64,000 bases of DNA. Origin: Lachnospiraceae bacterium (GTDB lineage: Bacteria; Bacteroidota; Bacteroidia; Bacteroidales; Muribaculaceae). Shown here one piece after another: positions 1 through 10,459 of the stretch. The notes below the pieces were generated by a model. It was given only the letters and a program-made list of their open reading frames with translations, did no database searches and was not told where the DNA came from. Each line of letters begins with the position of its first letter. Positions within the stretch are counted from its first letter, which is position 1. The position numbers and the translations under genes are program-made. The stretch is taken from assembly GCA_023663655.1 (NCBI GenBank), contig JAMPGZ010000005.1, forward strand, positions 1-64,000, written 5' to 3'.

Positions 1-91
1 CGAAGCTGCCGTCACTACCGGTTTCGGGGATACGCATTCATTCCCCATACGCCCCCAGAGCTCCCGATGGTCCACTTTTTTCACAAAGTTA
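1..91 (-). other. GC-rich stretch at left edge, downstream of a -7-like box
   Basis: A minus-strand TAACTTTG box (84-91) matches the Bacteroidetes -7 consensus, but no TTTG box lies at the right distance. Downstream, running off the window, is GC-rich sequence with a GGGGA/TCCCC stem (about 27-47). No protein is visible. It could be the start of an RNA gene or a leader; I cannot name it. Confidence 0.25.
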
Positions 92-97
92 GGCAAC

Positions 98-135
98 AAA
101 AAAGGCGCCACCCCCTATAGGGAAGCACCTTTTTC
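98..135 (-). terminator. Rho-independent terminator after nuoN
   Basis: On the minus strand the stem GGTGC/GCGCC (one G-U pair) is followed by CCC/GGG pairing and then a run of six T (positions 98-103). It lies about 20 bases past the nuoN stop codon and would end the long nuo-atp transcript. Confidence 0.6.
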
Positions 136-154
136 ATGTATCATGATTCGTTAC

Positions 155-1633
155 TTAGTTCGCGAATATTGTAAACACATATTCAGGTAAAATTCTCGTT
201 GCCTGGATAAGGAAATCATATATGCAACTTGCCAAGCCCACCAAAATGATACCGGCAACACATACCGTCATTCCCACTCTTTCAGAGAGTGCTGAAGTAA
301 AGTTGCCGATGACACACGGCTCCTGATTCTTGATAAACATAGCCTTGACCACCAACAGATAGTAATAAAGAGAAACTATAGTATTGATCAATGCGATAAG
401 CACCAGAATATAGAGTGCCGGAGTGCCGGGCTGAACGGCTGCCGAGAATATGAAGAACTTGCTGAAGAATCCTGCAAACGGAGGAATACCGGCGAGAGAG
501 AACATCGCGAGCATCATCGTGAACGCAAGCTTGGGATTGGTAGAGTAAAGATTATTGTAAGAATCCATATCCACCTTTCCGGTCTTGTTCTCCACAGCTT
601 GAATCACACCGAAAGCGGCAAGATTGGAGAATATGTACACCAGAATATAGAACATCAGCGATCCAAGTCCGAGAGCGCTTCCGGCAACAACGCCAAGCAT
701 GATATAACCTGCCTGAGAGATTGACGAGAACGCAAGGAAGCGTTTAAGATTCTTCTGACGCAGAGCAAACAAGTTACCTACAGTGATTGTCAGGATAATC
801 AAGCCATACAGCATCCATTCCCAGATTTTTCCGTAGAACGGTCCGAAAACCTGAACCATGACTACGAAGAAAGAGAATGCTGTGGCACCCTTGGAAATCA
901 CCGACAGATAGGAAGTGACCGAAGTGGGGGCACCTTGATAAACATCGGCAGTCCACAAGTGGAACGGCACGAGCGACAGCTTGAATCCGATACCGGCGAT
1001 CACAAATGCGATTGCCACAATCAGAAGAGCGCCGCCGTCAGCGATGGAAGCTGCGATATCGGCAAAATACAATGTGCCGGCAAGTCCGTAGACAAAGCTC
1101 AATCCCATCATGAAAATAGCCGATGAGAACACTGCGGTAAGAATATATTTAGCGGCTGCTTCATGGCTCTCATAATGCTTTTTGTCAAATGCGACAAGAG
1201 CGGCAAGAGGAAGAGACGCTGTCTCAAGACCGATGATGAACAGAAGGAAATGACGTGCGGAAATCATGAAATACATTCCGAGCAATGTGATGAGAAGAAG
1301 TTCATAGAACTCTCCGCGACGTATGCGCATATACTCGCTGTCGGCCCACTGCATCGCTTGGATAAGCACGATAAGCACACCGATGTTAAGAATATTCTTT
1401 ATCGATCCCATGACCGGAGAAGTGGCATACATTCCTCCGAATGCCGATGTCGTTTCTCCAAACCAAGGCTGAACAAATCCCAGCAAAGTCACTACGGCAA
1501 AACCACACACTGTGAGATAAGACACCCCCTTGGTGGCTGTGGTGTTGCTGAATGTATCATAAAGGAAGACCAATAAGATTAGTACAAGGAGTCCAATCTC
1601 TTGATGCATTACCAAAAACTGTGAATAATCCAT
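155..1633 (-). CDS. nuoN: NADH-quinone oxidoreductase subunit N
   Basis: Antiporter-like membrane subunit of respiratory complex I, inner membrane. The 492 residues are almost entirely hydrophobic helices, as expected for NuoN/M/L (about 14 segments). The conserved intramembrane glutamate of this family is visible in FIIGLETASLPL (near residue 137), and lysines of the proton path in the second repeat (KGATAF, KNLKRFLAFSSISQ). It is the last gene of the nuo-atp block, 10 bp after nuoM, and is followed by a terminator. The length is normal for the family. Confidence 0.95.
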   Translation of the reverse strand: MDYSQFLVMHQEIGLLVLILLVFLYDTFSNTTATKGVSYLTVCGFAVVTLLGFVQPWFGETTSAFGGMYATSPVMGSIKNILNIGVLIVLIQAMQWADSEYMRIRRGEFYELLLITLLGMYFMISARHFLLFIIGLETASLPLAALVAFDKKHYESHEAAAKYILTAVFSSAIFMMGLSFVYGLAGTLYFADIAASIADGGALLIVAIAFVIAGIGFKLSLVPFHLWTADVYQGAPTSVTSYLSVISKGATAFSFFVVMVQVFGPFYGKIWEWMLYGLIILTITVGNLFALRQKNLKRFLAFSSISQAGYIMLGVVAGSALGLGSLMFYILVYIFSNLAAFGVIQAVENKTGKVDMDSYNNLYSTNPKLAFTMMLAMFSLAGIPPFAGFFSKFFIFSAAVQPGTPALYILVLIALINTIVSLYYYLLVVKAMFIKNQEPCVIGNFTSALSERVGMTVCVAGIILVGLASCIYDFLIQATRILPEYVFTIFAN

Positions 1634-1643
1634 ATCTTATATC

Positions 1644-3149
1644 TTATTTAGTCAAAGCGTCAATAATAGGTAGTGTCGCATTGTGGATAAGGTCACTGAA
1701 GAAGTTGGGGAAGCAACCGATAGCAGCAACACACACAATCAAGGTGATGGTCGAAAGACGCTCCCACCAGGTTGCGTCGGTCAGCGACAGATGATGTTCG
1801 TCATATACCGGACCGAAGAGCAACTTGCCAACAACACGGAGAATATACACTGCGGTGATCACGATTGAACAGCAGGCTACGATTGTAAACACGCGATGGA
1901 ACATATCGGCGTGCTGGAACGATCCCACAAAAATCGTCATTTCGGCTACGAAACCTGAAAGACCGGGAAGACCCAGAGATGCCATACCGGCGATCACATA
2001 ACATACGGCAAGGAACGGCATGATCTTCATCAATCCACCCATCATGCGGATGTCACGTGTATGTGTACGTCCGTAGATCATACCGATCAAGGCGAAGAAC
2101 AATGCTGTCATAAGACCGTGGGAAAGCATCTGCATCACGGCACCGGTCATTGCGGTAGTGTTGAGCATGAGGATCGCGAAAAGCACAAGACCGCAGTGGC
2201 TCACCGATGAATAAGCATTGATATACTTCAAGTCGGTCTGAACACAAGCGCTGAAAGCACCGTAAACGACCGAGATACCGGTAAGAATCAAGAATATCCA
2301 GGCAAGTTCATTTGCCGCGAAAGGCATCAGATAAATAGCCACACGGAAACATCCGTAACCTCCGAGCTTCATCAACACACCTGCGTGGAGCATTGACACG
2401 GCGGTAGGAGCCGAAGCATGACCGTCAGGACTCCATGTGTGGAACGGGAACATAGCGCCAAGCACACCGAATCCCACAAAAGTCATCGGGAACAGGAAGT
2501 ACTGCCAGTTATGGTCAATAGCGTCGTTGGCTCTGATCTCAAGAAGATTCATTGTCAACTGTCCGCCTTCAGGAGCCGAATGATAATAGATGCCGAGGAT
2601 TCCAAGCATAAGGAATGCGGAACCGCCCATAAGCATCAATGTAAGCTTCATTGCTGAATACTCCTTGCGGCCGGTGCCCCAAAGACCGATGAGAAGATAC
2701 ATCGGGATAAGAGCCACCTCATAGAACATGAACATGGTGAAAAGGTCGATCGAAATAAAGAATCCGAACACACCTGTCGAAAGTAGGATGAGCCAAAGGA
2801 AGAAATCCTTAGGCAGAGGAGTTATTTTCCAGGAAGCGAAAGATCCCGCAAACACTATGATCGCAGAGAGAAGCAACATCACTACCGAGATACCGTCAAC
2901 ACCCACTGCAAGGTGAATGTTAAGAGGACGGAACCACATCCACGATCCGGTATAGAGCATGATGTCATTGACACCTGCCGCACGGAGCTGGAGAAAATCA
3001 ACGGTAAGATAGATTGACAGCGCCACCAATGCCGAAGAGCCGACAACAGCCACTGTGCGTATCTGCTTCATGTCTCTGCAGAGGAAGAGCAATCCGAGCA
3101 TCACCAACGGGATGACTACGAAATATATCAGTATGTTAGAGAATATCAT
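1644..3149 (-). CDS. nuoM: NADH-quinone oxidoreductase subunit M
   Basis: Antiporter-like proton-translocating subunit of complex I. The 501 residues carry the typical glutamate in MFYEVALIPMYLLIG (near 144) and the broken-helix region GAMFPFHTWSPDGHASAPT with conserved His/Pro, followed by SMLHAGVLMKLGGYG, which holds the family lysine. It lies between nuoL (30 bp gap) and nuoN (10 bp gap) in the usual L-M-N order. Nothing is missing compared with the family. Confidence 0.96.
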   Translation of the reverse strand: MIFSNILIYFVVIPLVMLGLLFLCRDMKQIRTVAVVGSSALVALSIYLTVDFLQLRAAGVNDIMLYTGSWMWFRPLNIHLAVGVDGISVVMLLLSAIIVFAGSFASWKITPLPKDFFLWLILLSTGVFGFFISIDLFTMFMFYEVALIPMYLLIGLWGTGRKEYSAMKLTLMLMGGSAFLMLGILGIYYHSAPEGGQLTMNLLEIRANDAIDHNWQYFLFPMTFVGFGVLGAMFPFHTWSPDGHASAPTAVSMLHAGVLMKLGGYGCFRVAIYLMPFAANELAWIFLILTGISVVYGAFSACVQTDLKYINAYSSVSHCGLVLFAILMLNTTAMTGAVMQMLSHGLMTALFFALIGMIYGRTHTRDIRMMGGLMKIMPFLAVCYVIAGMASLGLPGLSGFVAEMTIFVGSFQHADMFHRVFTIVACCSIVITAVYILRVVGKLLFGPVYDEHHLSLTDATWWERLSTITLIVCVAAIGCFPNFFSDLIHNATLPIIDALTK

Positions 3150-3179
3150 AATTACTATATTTTATTTGCATCTTAATTA

Positions 3180-5207
3180 TTACAGAAGACATAGCCAAAC
3201 GATCGATGCCATGACAAGCGCTCCCATAAGATAGAGCCAGACATACATCTGAACATTTCCCGACTGAAGACCCTTGATTGCCGAAGATGTTTTCTGCGTA
3301 ACGGTGGCAAACATATCCATAGTTCCATCGATAATGTGACGGTCAAACCATGCGATAGGCTTGCAGATGCCGTTGAAAATGATCTTGTGGGTGATGAACA
3401 TATAAAGCTCGTCCCAATAGAAACGGTGGAAACACCAGTTCCAAAGCGCGGGCATTGCATTCTTGAACTTGGCAGGAAGCGGATTCTCCTTGCGATACAT
3501 CACTGTAGCGATAGCGATGGCGATGATAGCCACGGCAAGCGACACGGCTGCTACCGACCAATTAAGGTGCTCAAGGTTGGTGAAGAACGATACATGGTCA
3601 AACATCGGATGACCGTTCCAAGTAACAAGATTTCCGAACGGAACAAATCCGGCAACACATGAGATAACCGAAAGGATAACCAACGGCAATGTCATGGTCC
3701 AAGCCTGATCGTGAGGAGCATGATGTCCTTCGGGGATCTTGTGTTCCTTCCACCAGAATATGAGATAATAAAGGCGGAACATATAGAACGCGGTCAAACC
3801 GGCAACTGCCGACATCCACACATACCACAACATCGAGTTGCCGAAGCATGCTGTAAGAATCTCATCCTTAGAGAAGAATCCGGCAAACGGTATGATACCG
3901 GCGATGGCAAGACAGCCGATAAGGAAGCTGATGTGAGTGATGGGCATATACTTGCGAAGACCGTGCATCGCTGTATAGTCGTTTGATCCGATGGCATGGA
4001 TAAGAGCACCGGCACAGAGGAAGAGCAACGCCTTGAACATGGCATGAGTGAACAAGTGGAACATTCCCGCCATGTAGCCGATTCCGTGATGGAACTCAGG
4101 ACGAGCCACACCAAGCGAAACCATCATAAACGCAATCTGCGAGATGGTAGAGAACGCAAGAACGCGCTTGATGTCGATCTGCGTGCAGGCAACCATCGCG
4201 GCATAGAGTGCGGTCAACGCTCCCACCACTGTGATAATCTCAAGCGAGGTGACCTCCATGAGATAGAGCGGGAACAGACGTGCCACAAGATATACACCGG
4301 CTACAACCATTGTAGCTGCGTGGATAAGCGCTGACACAGGGGTCGGACCCTCCATCGCGTCGGGCAACCATATATGCAACGGCAACATGGCTGACTTACC
4401 CATACCGCCCATGAAGATCAATACAAGAGCCCATGTCATAACCGACGCACCCATGAACATAGGAGCGGCGCTGGTGGCAAACACGTTCTTCACGCCCTCG
4501 GCAGTGAGCGAGCTCACCTGGAACACATCCTTCAATCCCTCAACCGGCACAGAAGTGAGCTCGGTGAAGTTGAATGTTCCGGTATAGAATGAAAGAATCA
4601 ATATACCGATGAGGAAGCCGAGGTCGGCGAAACGGGTCACGATAAACGCTTTCTTGGATGCCGACACAGCCGAAGGCTTGGTGTAGTAGAATCCAATCAA
4701 CAGATAGGACGACGCACCCACAAGCTCCCAGAAAATATACATCTGGAAAATGTTGGTAGCGACAACAAGACCGAGCATTGAGAAGCTGAACAACGAAAGG
4801 AAAGCGTAGAAACGCTGGAATCCGTGTTCAAACACTCCATGGTGGTCGCGCATATAACCCATGCTGTAGAGATGCACCATGAATGAGATTGTGGTGATCA
4901 CCACAAGCATCATCGCCGAGATGGGATCCAACAGGAATCCGAGTTTTATCTCAAGCTTGTCAGTAAACTGCAACCAGGTTTCATTCCACAACAGATGTTG
5001 GAGACGCTCACCTGCAGCATTGATAAACAAGGGATCGCCGCTGAAAAAATAATTGAAAGCTACAGAGTAGGCAAGCACCAAGGTGACACCCATGCCGCAG
5101 CATCCGAGTATTCCGGCAAGTCTGTGACTCATCTTCATGCCTGTCAGTCCGAGCAGCAGGAACATGAACAATGGAATACAGAGTATGAATATAGACATTG
5201 TTACCAT
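3180..5207 (-). CDS. nuoL: NADH-quinone oxidoreductase subunit L
   Basis: The largest antiporter-like subunit of complex I, at the distal end of the membrane arm. The 675 residues contain FWELVGASSYLLIGF (conserved Glu), the broken-helix segment LPLHIWLPDAMEGPTPVSAL, and ALIHAATMVVAGVYLVAR. The C-terminal part after about residue 490 fits the long lateral helix plus final membrane segment that separates NuoL from NuoM and NuoN. It starts 5 bp after nuoK. Confidence 0.96.
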   Translation of the reverse strand: MVTMSIFILCIPLFMFLLLGLTGMKMSHRLAGILGCCGMGVTLVLAYSVAFNYFFSGDPLFINAAGERLQHLLWNETWLQFTDKLEIKLGFLLDPISAMMLVVITTISFMVHLYSMGYMRDHHGVFEHGFQRFYAFLSLFSFSMLGLVVATNIFQMYIFWELVGASSYLLIGFYYTKPSAVSASKKAFIVTRFADLGFLIGILILSFYTGTFNFTELTSVPVEGLKDVFQVSSLTAEGVKNVFATSAAPMFMGASVMTWALVLIFMGGMGKSAMLPLHIWLPDAMEGPTPVSALIHAATMVVAGVYLVARLFPLYLMEVTSLEIITVVGALTALYAAMVACTQIDIKRVLAFSTISQIAFMMVSLGVARPEFHHGIGYMAGMFHLFTHAMFKALLFLCAGALIHAIGSNDYTAMHGLRKYMPITHISFLIGCLAIAGIIPFAGFFSKDEILTACFGNSMLWYVWMSAVAGLTAFYMFRLYYLIFWWKEHKIPEGHHAPHDQAWTMTLPLVILSVISCVAGFVPFGNLVTWNGHPMFDHVSFFTNLEHLNWSVAAVSLAVAIIAIAIATVMYRKENPLPAKFKNAMPALWNWCFHRFYWDELYMFITHKIIFNGICKPIAWFDRHIIDGTMDMFATVTQKTSSAIKGLQSGNVQMYVWLYLMGALVMASIVWLCLL

Positions 5208-5212
5208 AGCCG

Positions 5213-5527
5213 TTAAAATTTCATTTTAATGAGATCGCGCACATCGATATTGCGTGCCACGCGGAAGATGTTGACGATGATGGCAATCGCAAGAGCGGTC
5301 TCAGCCGCAGCGATGGCAATTGCAAACAGTGTGAACATCATGCCCTCCAACTGTCCCGGATATAGGAAGCGGTTGAACACTACAAAATTAATATCGACTG
5401 CATTAAGCATCAATTCAAGCGAAATAAGCATCGCAATCATATTCTTACGGGTGATGAAGCCGTAAACCCCACAGCAGAACATGATCAGCGCGGGGATGAG
5501 ATAGAGCATCATTGATAATTTGTCCAT
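5213..5527 (-). CDS. nuoK: NADH-quinone oxidoreductase subunit K
   Basis: Small membrane subunit of complex I with three predicted helices in 104 residues. Two buried glutamates that form part of the proton path are visible: one in LISLELMLNAV (near residue 38) and one in AAAETALAIAI (near residue 74). It is 8 bp after nuoJ and 5 bp before nuoL, so translation is probably coupled. Confidence 0.95.
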   Translation of the reverse strand: MDKLSMMLYLIPALIMFCCGVYGFITRKNMIAMLISLELMLNAVDINFVVFNRFLYPGQLEGMMFTLFAIAIAAAETALAIAIIVNIFRVARNIDVRDLIKMKF

Positions 5528-5535
5528 AACCTAAA

Positions 5536-6054
5536 TCAACGCTTACGGGCGACAACGACGCCACCGATTATACATGCGAGCAATAACACACTGACGGCTT
5601 CAAACGGCAACAGATACTGATACTTTTCTGTCCCGAGCATAATTTCGCCAAGACGGTGCATCGTTATTTCCTGTTCAAAAGGCTTTGTTACGGCACTCCA
5701 GAACTCCGGACGGCCCAAAAGAGCGAATCCGGCAACAACGAGCGACAGAATTGACGCTGCGAAACCGATTAATTTTTTCTTTGAAGTAAGACTCGCACTA
5801 TTGTCACCGGGTTTGCTTGTGAGCAAGATAGAGAACACAAACAATACTACGATACCGCCGGCGTAAACCGCGATCTGCACAGCCCCAAGAAATTCATAGT
5901 CGAGCTTGAAATAAAGCCCGGCTGTTGCGAAGAGCACGAAAAGCAGATAAGTTGCGGCACGCAAGATGCGGCGGGTGGTGACAGTAAGTATCGAGAAGAT
6001 GACAATCGCAGCCGCGATTATCCCATACATAACAATACTTCCTACTGATTCCAT
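5536..6054 (-). CDS. nuoJ: NADH-quinone oxidoreductase subunit J
   Basis: Membrane subunit of complex I (172 residues, about five helices). The conserved third helix region appears as LGAVQIAVYAGGIVVLFVF, which carries the pi-bulge Tyr/Gly pattern of this family. It lies between nuoI (32 bp) and nuoK (8 bp). The loop TSKPGDNSASLTSKKK is a hydrophilic break before helix 4. Confidence 0.95.
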   Translation of the reverse strand: MESVGSIVMYGIIAAAIVIFSILTVTTRRILRAATYLLFVLFATAGLYFKLDYEFLGAVQIAVYAGGIVVLFVFSILLTSKPGDNSASLTSKKKLIGFAASILSLVVAGFALLGRPEFWSAVTKPFEQEITMHRLGEIMLGTEKYQYLLPFEAVSVLLLACIIGGVVVARKR

Positions 6055-6086
6055 ATATTTAATTAAAATTTTATTCTTCTCTTTTA

Positions 6087-6593
6087 TTAAGCGCCGGGAG
6101 CAACATAACCCTCAGGCTTGGGAGCCGGATCATCGGGTTGCTCAGGCAAAAAGTTCAACTGCTCCACAAGCTTCGAACGCGTGAACACCGCCTGCTCGAA
6201 ATCATTACTGAACTCAATCGCATCCTGTGGACAAGTGCGCACACACAGTTCGCAGAACGTGCACGACCCCAGGTCGTACATATACTTGTCAAGTTTGCGT
6301 TTCTTCTTCCCGTCGGGAAGGTCTACCATTTTAGTCGTGATGGAAATAGTACCGTTAGGACAATTACGCTGACAGATACCGCAAGCGATGCACCTGTTGC
6401 GACCATCGGATTCGTAGATGAACTGGAGCTTGGCGCGGAAACGCGGTGCCGCATACTGAATAGTGTCGCGATGATCGGGATACTCTTCAGTCACTTTAGG
6501 GGTAAGGAATTCTTTACCTGTCACACCCATACCTTTTACAAGGCTAACAATACCGCTACCAAGCGATGAGAAATAATCTTTTACACTGCCCAT
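6087..6593 (-). CDS. nuoI: NADH-quinone oxidoreductase subunit I, two [4Fe-4S] clusters
   Basis: Peripheral-arm iron-sulfur subunit that relays electrons to the NuoB cluster. Two ferredoxin motifs are present: CIACGICQRNCP (near residues 68-79) and CTFCELCVRTCP (near 111-122), which ligate N6a and N6b. The 168-residue length is normal. It is the first nuo gene after the ATP synthase genes (43 bp after atpG), so the peripheral and membrane nuo genes are split by atp. No promoter-like box is visible in that gap. Confidence 0.96.
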   Translation of the reverse strand: MGSVKDYFSSLGSGIVSLVKGMGVTGKEFLTPKVTEEYPDHRDTIQYAAPRFRAKLQFIYESDGRNRCIACGICQRNCPNGTISITTKMVDLPDGKKKRKLDKYMYDLGSCTFCELCVRTCPQDAIEFSNDFEQAVFTRSKLVEQLNFLPEQPDDPAPKPEGYVAPGA

Positions 6594-6636
6594 ATTTTCT
6601 TATATTCGGCTTTATTGTGTTGAAGTTAGAATTAGT

Positions 6637-7518
6637 TTACTTTACCTGACCGCCAAGAATATCAAGGAGCTCTGATGTGATCGCTTGCTGACGCAACTTA
6701 TTGTATTCAAGCTGCAATTGTTCCATGAGCTTCTTGGCATTGTCATTGGCGCTTTGCATAGCCATTACTCTCGCAGCCTGCTCAGAGGCGCGGTTCTCGG
6801 TGAACACCTCCTGCATCACCGACAGGATGAACAGCGGGAGCACCGAATTAAAAATAGTGTTGGGATCCGGCTCAAATATGTAGGGACGGCACGACACCTT
6901 CACGTCGTTGTCGGTCAATGTCTCAGGAACTATAGGGAGCAACTGCTCGGAGCGCAGCAACTGCTTGCTCACGCTCTTATAGCTCATATACACAATGCCC
7001 AGCATATCGATTATGCCGTCAAGATACTGCTGACGCAGATCAAACGTGAAGTCCTTCACAGCCTTTCCATCGCTCTTTGAGCTTACATTGTCGGGACGTA
7101 CGACTTTAATATGCGCCCCGACAAGTTTACTCACAGCCTTAAACATCTTCATGCCCACGGGATACAGAGTGAAATCGACATTTTCGCCATATTTCTCCCT
7201 GTAGCCGTTGAGCGTCAGCAGAAGGCCTTTAAAGATATTGATGTTGTATGCTCCGCAAAGACCGTCGTCAGAGCCAAATACCACTATTGCGATATGCTTC
7301 ACTTCGCGACTCTCGGTAAGAGGGGAAGAAAATTCGGCATCAGCCGACAAAAGGTTACCTATGATTGTCTGAATCTGAGCTCTGAATGGCAATAGCTTGC
7401 GCAACGACTGTTCAGCCTTGTGCATCTTTGCCGATGATATCATCTTCATCGCTCCGGTAATCTTCTCGGAAGACTTTACCGACCCGATTCTTCCTTTCAA
7501 CTCGCGTAATGTAGCCAT
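6637..7518 (-). CDS. atpG: ATP synthase F1 subunit gamma
   Basis: Central rotor stalk of F1Fo ATP synthase (293 residues). The N-terminal coiled-coil helix is recognisable in RIGSVKSSEKITGAMKMISS and the C-terminal helix in ITSELLDILGG. FGSDDGLCGAYN corresponds to the conserved SD.GLCG motif. It follows atpA by 15 bp and is the last of the eight atp genes; the next gene is nuoI. Confidence 0.95.
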   Translation of the reverse strand: MATLRELKGRIGSVKSSEKITGAMKMISSAKMHKAEQSLRKLLPFRAQIQTIIGNLLSADAEFSSPLTESREVKHIAIVVFGSDDGLCGAYNINIFKGLLLTLNGYREKYGENVDFTLYPVGMKMFKAVSKLVGAHIKVVRPDNVSSKSDGKAVKDFTFDLRQQYLDGIIDMLGIVYMSYKSVSKQLLRSEQLLPIVPETLTDNDVKVSCRPYIFEPDPNTIFNSVLPLFILSVMQEVFTENRASEQAARVMAMQSANDNAKKLMEQLQLEYNKLRQQAITSELLDILGGQVK

Positions 7519-7533
7519 CTTTCAGTATTCTTT

Positions 7534-9108
7534 TTATTTGTATCGACTTGCAATTTCACTCGCCGCTTCCTTAAGCTTGGCAGCGACATCGTCAGTGAGC
7601 TGACCGCTTTTAATCACGTCAAGGACATCGCTCTGATACTTGGCATGAAGAAGCTGCAGGAACAGCTTTTCAAATTCAGCCACCTTGTCGAGGGGCACAT
7701 TGCCAAGCAATCCTTGGGTACCGCAGAAGATCACGGCAACCTCGTCCTCTACCGCCATAGGGCTGTACTGAGGCTGGATGAGCAACTGCTCGTTCTTACG
7801 TCCTTTGTCTATGACACGCGCTGTCACAGGGTCAATGTCACCACCGAACTTGGTGAACGACTCGAGCTCACGGAACTGAGCCTGGTCGATTTTCAATGTT
7901 CCGGCAACTTTCTTCATTGACTTTATCTGAGCGTTACCTCCCACACGCGACACCGAAATACCCACATTGATAGCGGGACGGATGCCTCGGTTGAACAACG
8001 CTGTCTCAAGGAATATCTGACCGTCGGTGATAGAAATCACGTTGGTCGGGATGTAAGCCGACACGTCGCCCGCCTGAGTCTCGATGATAGGAAGCGCTGT
8101 AAGCGAACCTCCACCCTTCACTTTGTCCTTCAAAACTTCAGGAAGGTCATTCATTGAAGCGGCAACCTCCTGATTGTCGATAATCTTGGCGGCACGCTCC
8201 AACAGACGTGAGTGAAGATAGAAGATATCGCCGGGATATGCCTCACGACCTGAAGGACGCTTCAAGATGAGTGAAATCTCACGATAGGACACAGCCTGCT
8301 TTGACAAGTCATCATAGACGATGAGCGCGTCGCGGCCGGTGTCACGGAAATATTCGCCGATCGCTACGCCGGCAAATGGAGAATAGTAGCGCATTGAAGC
8401 CGAGTCAGATGCATTGGCAGCCACGACAACGGTGTAGTCGAGAGCGCCATGTTCGCGCAGGGTCTGCACGAGCGCCGCTACCGAAGAGGCTTTCTGACCG
8501 ATAGCCACATATATACAGTAGACGGGCTTGCCCTCTTCATAATTCTTGCGCTGATTGATGATGGTGTCGATGGCGATTGCCGTTTTACCGATCTGGCGGT
8601 CGCCGATTATAAGCTCACGCTGACCGCGACCGATTGGCACCATTGAATCGACCGCCTTTATACCGGTCTGAAGCGGCTGCTTCACCGGCTGGCGGAAAAT
8701 TACTCCCGGAGCCTTGCGCTCCAAAGGCATTCTGAAAAGCTCTCCGGTGATGGGGCCAGCACCGTCGATAGGTTCACCCAACACATTTATGACACGACCC
8801 AAGAGACCCTCGCCCACAGGAATAGAAGCAATCTCTCCAGTGCGGCGTACAGTCATATTTTCAGTCACGCGATCAATGTTGTTAAGCAAAATGACACCGA
8901 CGTTGCTCTCCTCAAGGTTCATCGCAACGCCTTTCACACCATTTTCAAACTCGACAAGCTCATTTGAGAGTACGTTTTCGAGCCCATATACATGAGCCAC
9001 TCCGTCACCTACTTCGAGAACCGTTCCAACCTCCTCGAAGCTCACCTTCTTATTGACGCTTTCGAGCTGTTGTTTTAATACTTCCGATATTTCGCTTGGG
9101 TTAATCAT
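7534..9108 (-). CDS. atpA: ATP synthase F1 subunit alpha
   Basis: Non-catalytic nucleotide-binding subunit of the F1 head (524 residues). The Walker A motif is GDRQIGKTA near residue 170; most homologues have GDRQTGKT, so an Ile replaces Thr inside the loop but the GxxxxGKT pattern is intact. The alpha signature [14 protein letters not shown] is at the expected place. It lies between atpH (9 bp) and atpG (15 bp). Confidence 0.97.
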   Translation of the reverse strand: MINPSEISEVLKQQLESVNKKVSFEEVGTVLEVGDGVAHVYGLENVLSNELVEFENGVKGVAMNLEESNVGVILLNNIDRVTENMTVRRTGEIASIPVGEGLLGRVINVLGEPIDGAGPITGELFRMPLERKAPGVIFRQPVKQPLQTGIKAVDSMVPIGRGQRELIIGDRQIGKTAIAIDTIINQRKNYEEGKPVYCIYVAIGQKASSVAALVQTLREHGALDYTVVVAANASDSASMRYYSPFAGVAIGEYFRDTGRDALIVYDDLSKQAVSYREISLILKRPSGREAYPGDIFYLHSRLLERAAKIIDNQEVAASMNDLPEVLKDKVKGGGSLTALPIIETQAGDVSAYIPTNVISITDGQIFLETALFNRGIRPAINVGISVSRVGGNAQIKSMKKVAGTLKIDQAQFRELESFTKFGGDIDPVTARVIDKGRKNEQLLIQPQYSPMAVEDEVAVIFCGTQGLLGNVPLDKVAEFEKLFLQLLHAKYQSDVLDVIKSGQLTDDVAAKLKEAASEIASRYK

Positions 9109-9117
9109 TACTTTGTG

Positions 9118-9666
9118 TTAGTTGCTTAAAAGTTGAAGACGCAATTGTTTTAATTCATTGCTTACAGAAGCGTCGAGACGCTCGGAATTGATGTTGATCA
9201 CAAAACCACCTATCAAGTCCGGGTCAATCGATTGAGTAAACTCCATGGAAGCACCTTTGAGATGCTTTTCCACGAGGTCATGAAGACGCTTAATCTCATC
9301 AGCGGGCAGTTGTGCCGCAGTTACAATATTAACTTTATAGATGTTGTTCTCACGGCGATAGAGCGTCTCGTAGGATAGCGCCATCTGCCTGATAAGATCT
9401 ATGCGGTTATTATCTTGGAGTAAGCGGAGAAAATCGACAAAACAAGTGTCGGTTTTACTGTCGGCACAAGCGGCTGTAATGAGCAGCTTAGTCTTATCTT
9501 CGACCGGCACAAAAGGATTGGCAATCACTTGCTGGAGATTCTGCTCCCCGGCAAATGTCGCAGCCAAATTCTTCATAAGTTCATATACTCTCTGAGCCTG
9601 CCCTTTTTCAGTGGCAAACTTATAGAGCGCTTTAGCGTAACGATTTGGGACAAGACCTTGATCCAT
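9118..9666 (-). CDS. atpH: ATP synthase F1 subunit delta
   Basis: Stator subunit (OSCP) that joins F1 to the b subunits; 182 residues. The N-terminal helical domain begins with RYAKALYKFA, and the C-terminal signature DPDLIGGFVININSERLDAS matches the delta/OSCP family. It is 5 bp after atpF and 9 bp before atpA, the standard F-H-A order. Confidence 0.93.
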   Translation of the reverse strand: MDQGLVPNRYAKALYKFATEKGQAQRVYELMKNLAATFAGEQNLQQVIANPFVPVEDKTKLLITAACADSKTDTCFVDFLRLLQDNNRIDLIRQMALSYETLYRRENNIYKVNIVTAAQLPADEIKRLHDLVEKHLKGASMEFTQSIDPDLIGGFVININSERLDASVSNELKQLRLQLLSN

Positions 9667-9671
9667 TGCGT

Positions 9672-10169
9672 TTAGTTTTTATTTTCGATTTCGTCCAACA
9701 GGGAATTCACCAACCGGCTCTGAGCCTTTTCGTCGTCAAGCTGCTTTCTGACAACCTTGGCGGCGATCTCCAGAGCGAAAGAGCTTACCTCGTCGCGGAA
9801 CTGCAATTCCGCTTCCTTGCGAGCCTGCTCAATAGAGATCTTGGCTGCATCCATCTGCTTCTTAGCCTCCTTAGAGGCCTCAGCACGGGCTTCCTCGATA
9901 ATCTGTGTTTTCATGCGGTCAGCTTCGCGGAGCATTTCCGCTTGCTGCTTACGCGCTTCATCAATATATTTCTCAGCCTCTTCGCGGGCGTGATTCAGTT
10001 GCTCCTGTGCGCTTTGAGCATACTCCACACCCTTGTCGATGAGGTCAGCTCGACCTTCAATCATCTTCATGATCGCAGGCCAACCCCACTTGGCGAGTAC
10101 CAGAAACAGTATCGCAAAAGCGATAAACATCCAGAAAACCAAGCCCAATTCAGGCGTGAAAAGTTCCAT
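9672..10169 (-). CDS. atpF: ATP synthase Fo subunit b
   Basis: Peripheral stalk subunit (165 residues). One N-terminal membrane segment (about residues 7-27) is followed by a long charged helix rich in Glu, Ala, Lys and Arg, predicted to form a coiled coil (about 35-150). The gene lies between atpE (15 bp) and atpH (5 bp). Only one b-type gene is present, so the stalk is probably a b2 homodimer. Confidence 0.94.
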   Translation of the reverse strand: MELFTPELGLVFWMFIAFAILFLVLAKWGWPAIMKMIEGRADLIDKGVEYAQSAQEQLNHAREEAEKYIDEARKQQAEMLREADRMKTQIIEEARAEASKEAKKQMDAAKISIEQARKEAELQFRDEVSSFALEIAAKVVRKQLDDEKAQSRLVNSLLDEIENKN

Positions 10170-10184
10170 AAGGAATGCTTGAGA

Positions 10185-10436
<252 letters not shown>

Positions 10437-10459
10437 TTAAATTTAAAGTTTAAGAATTT

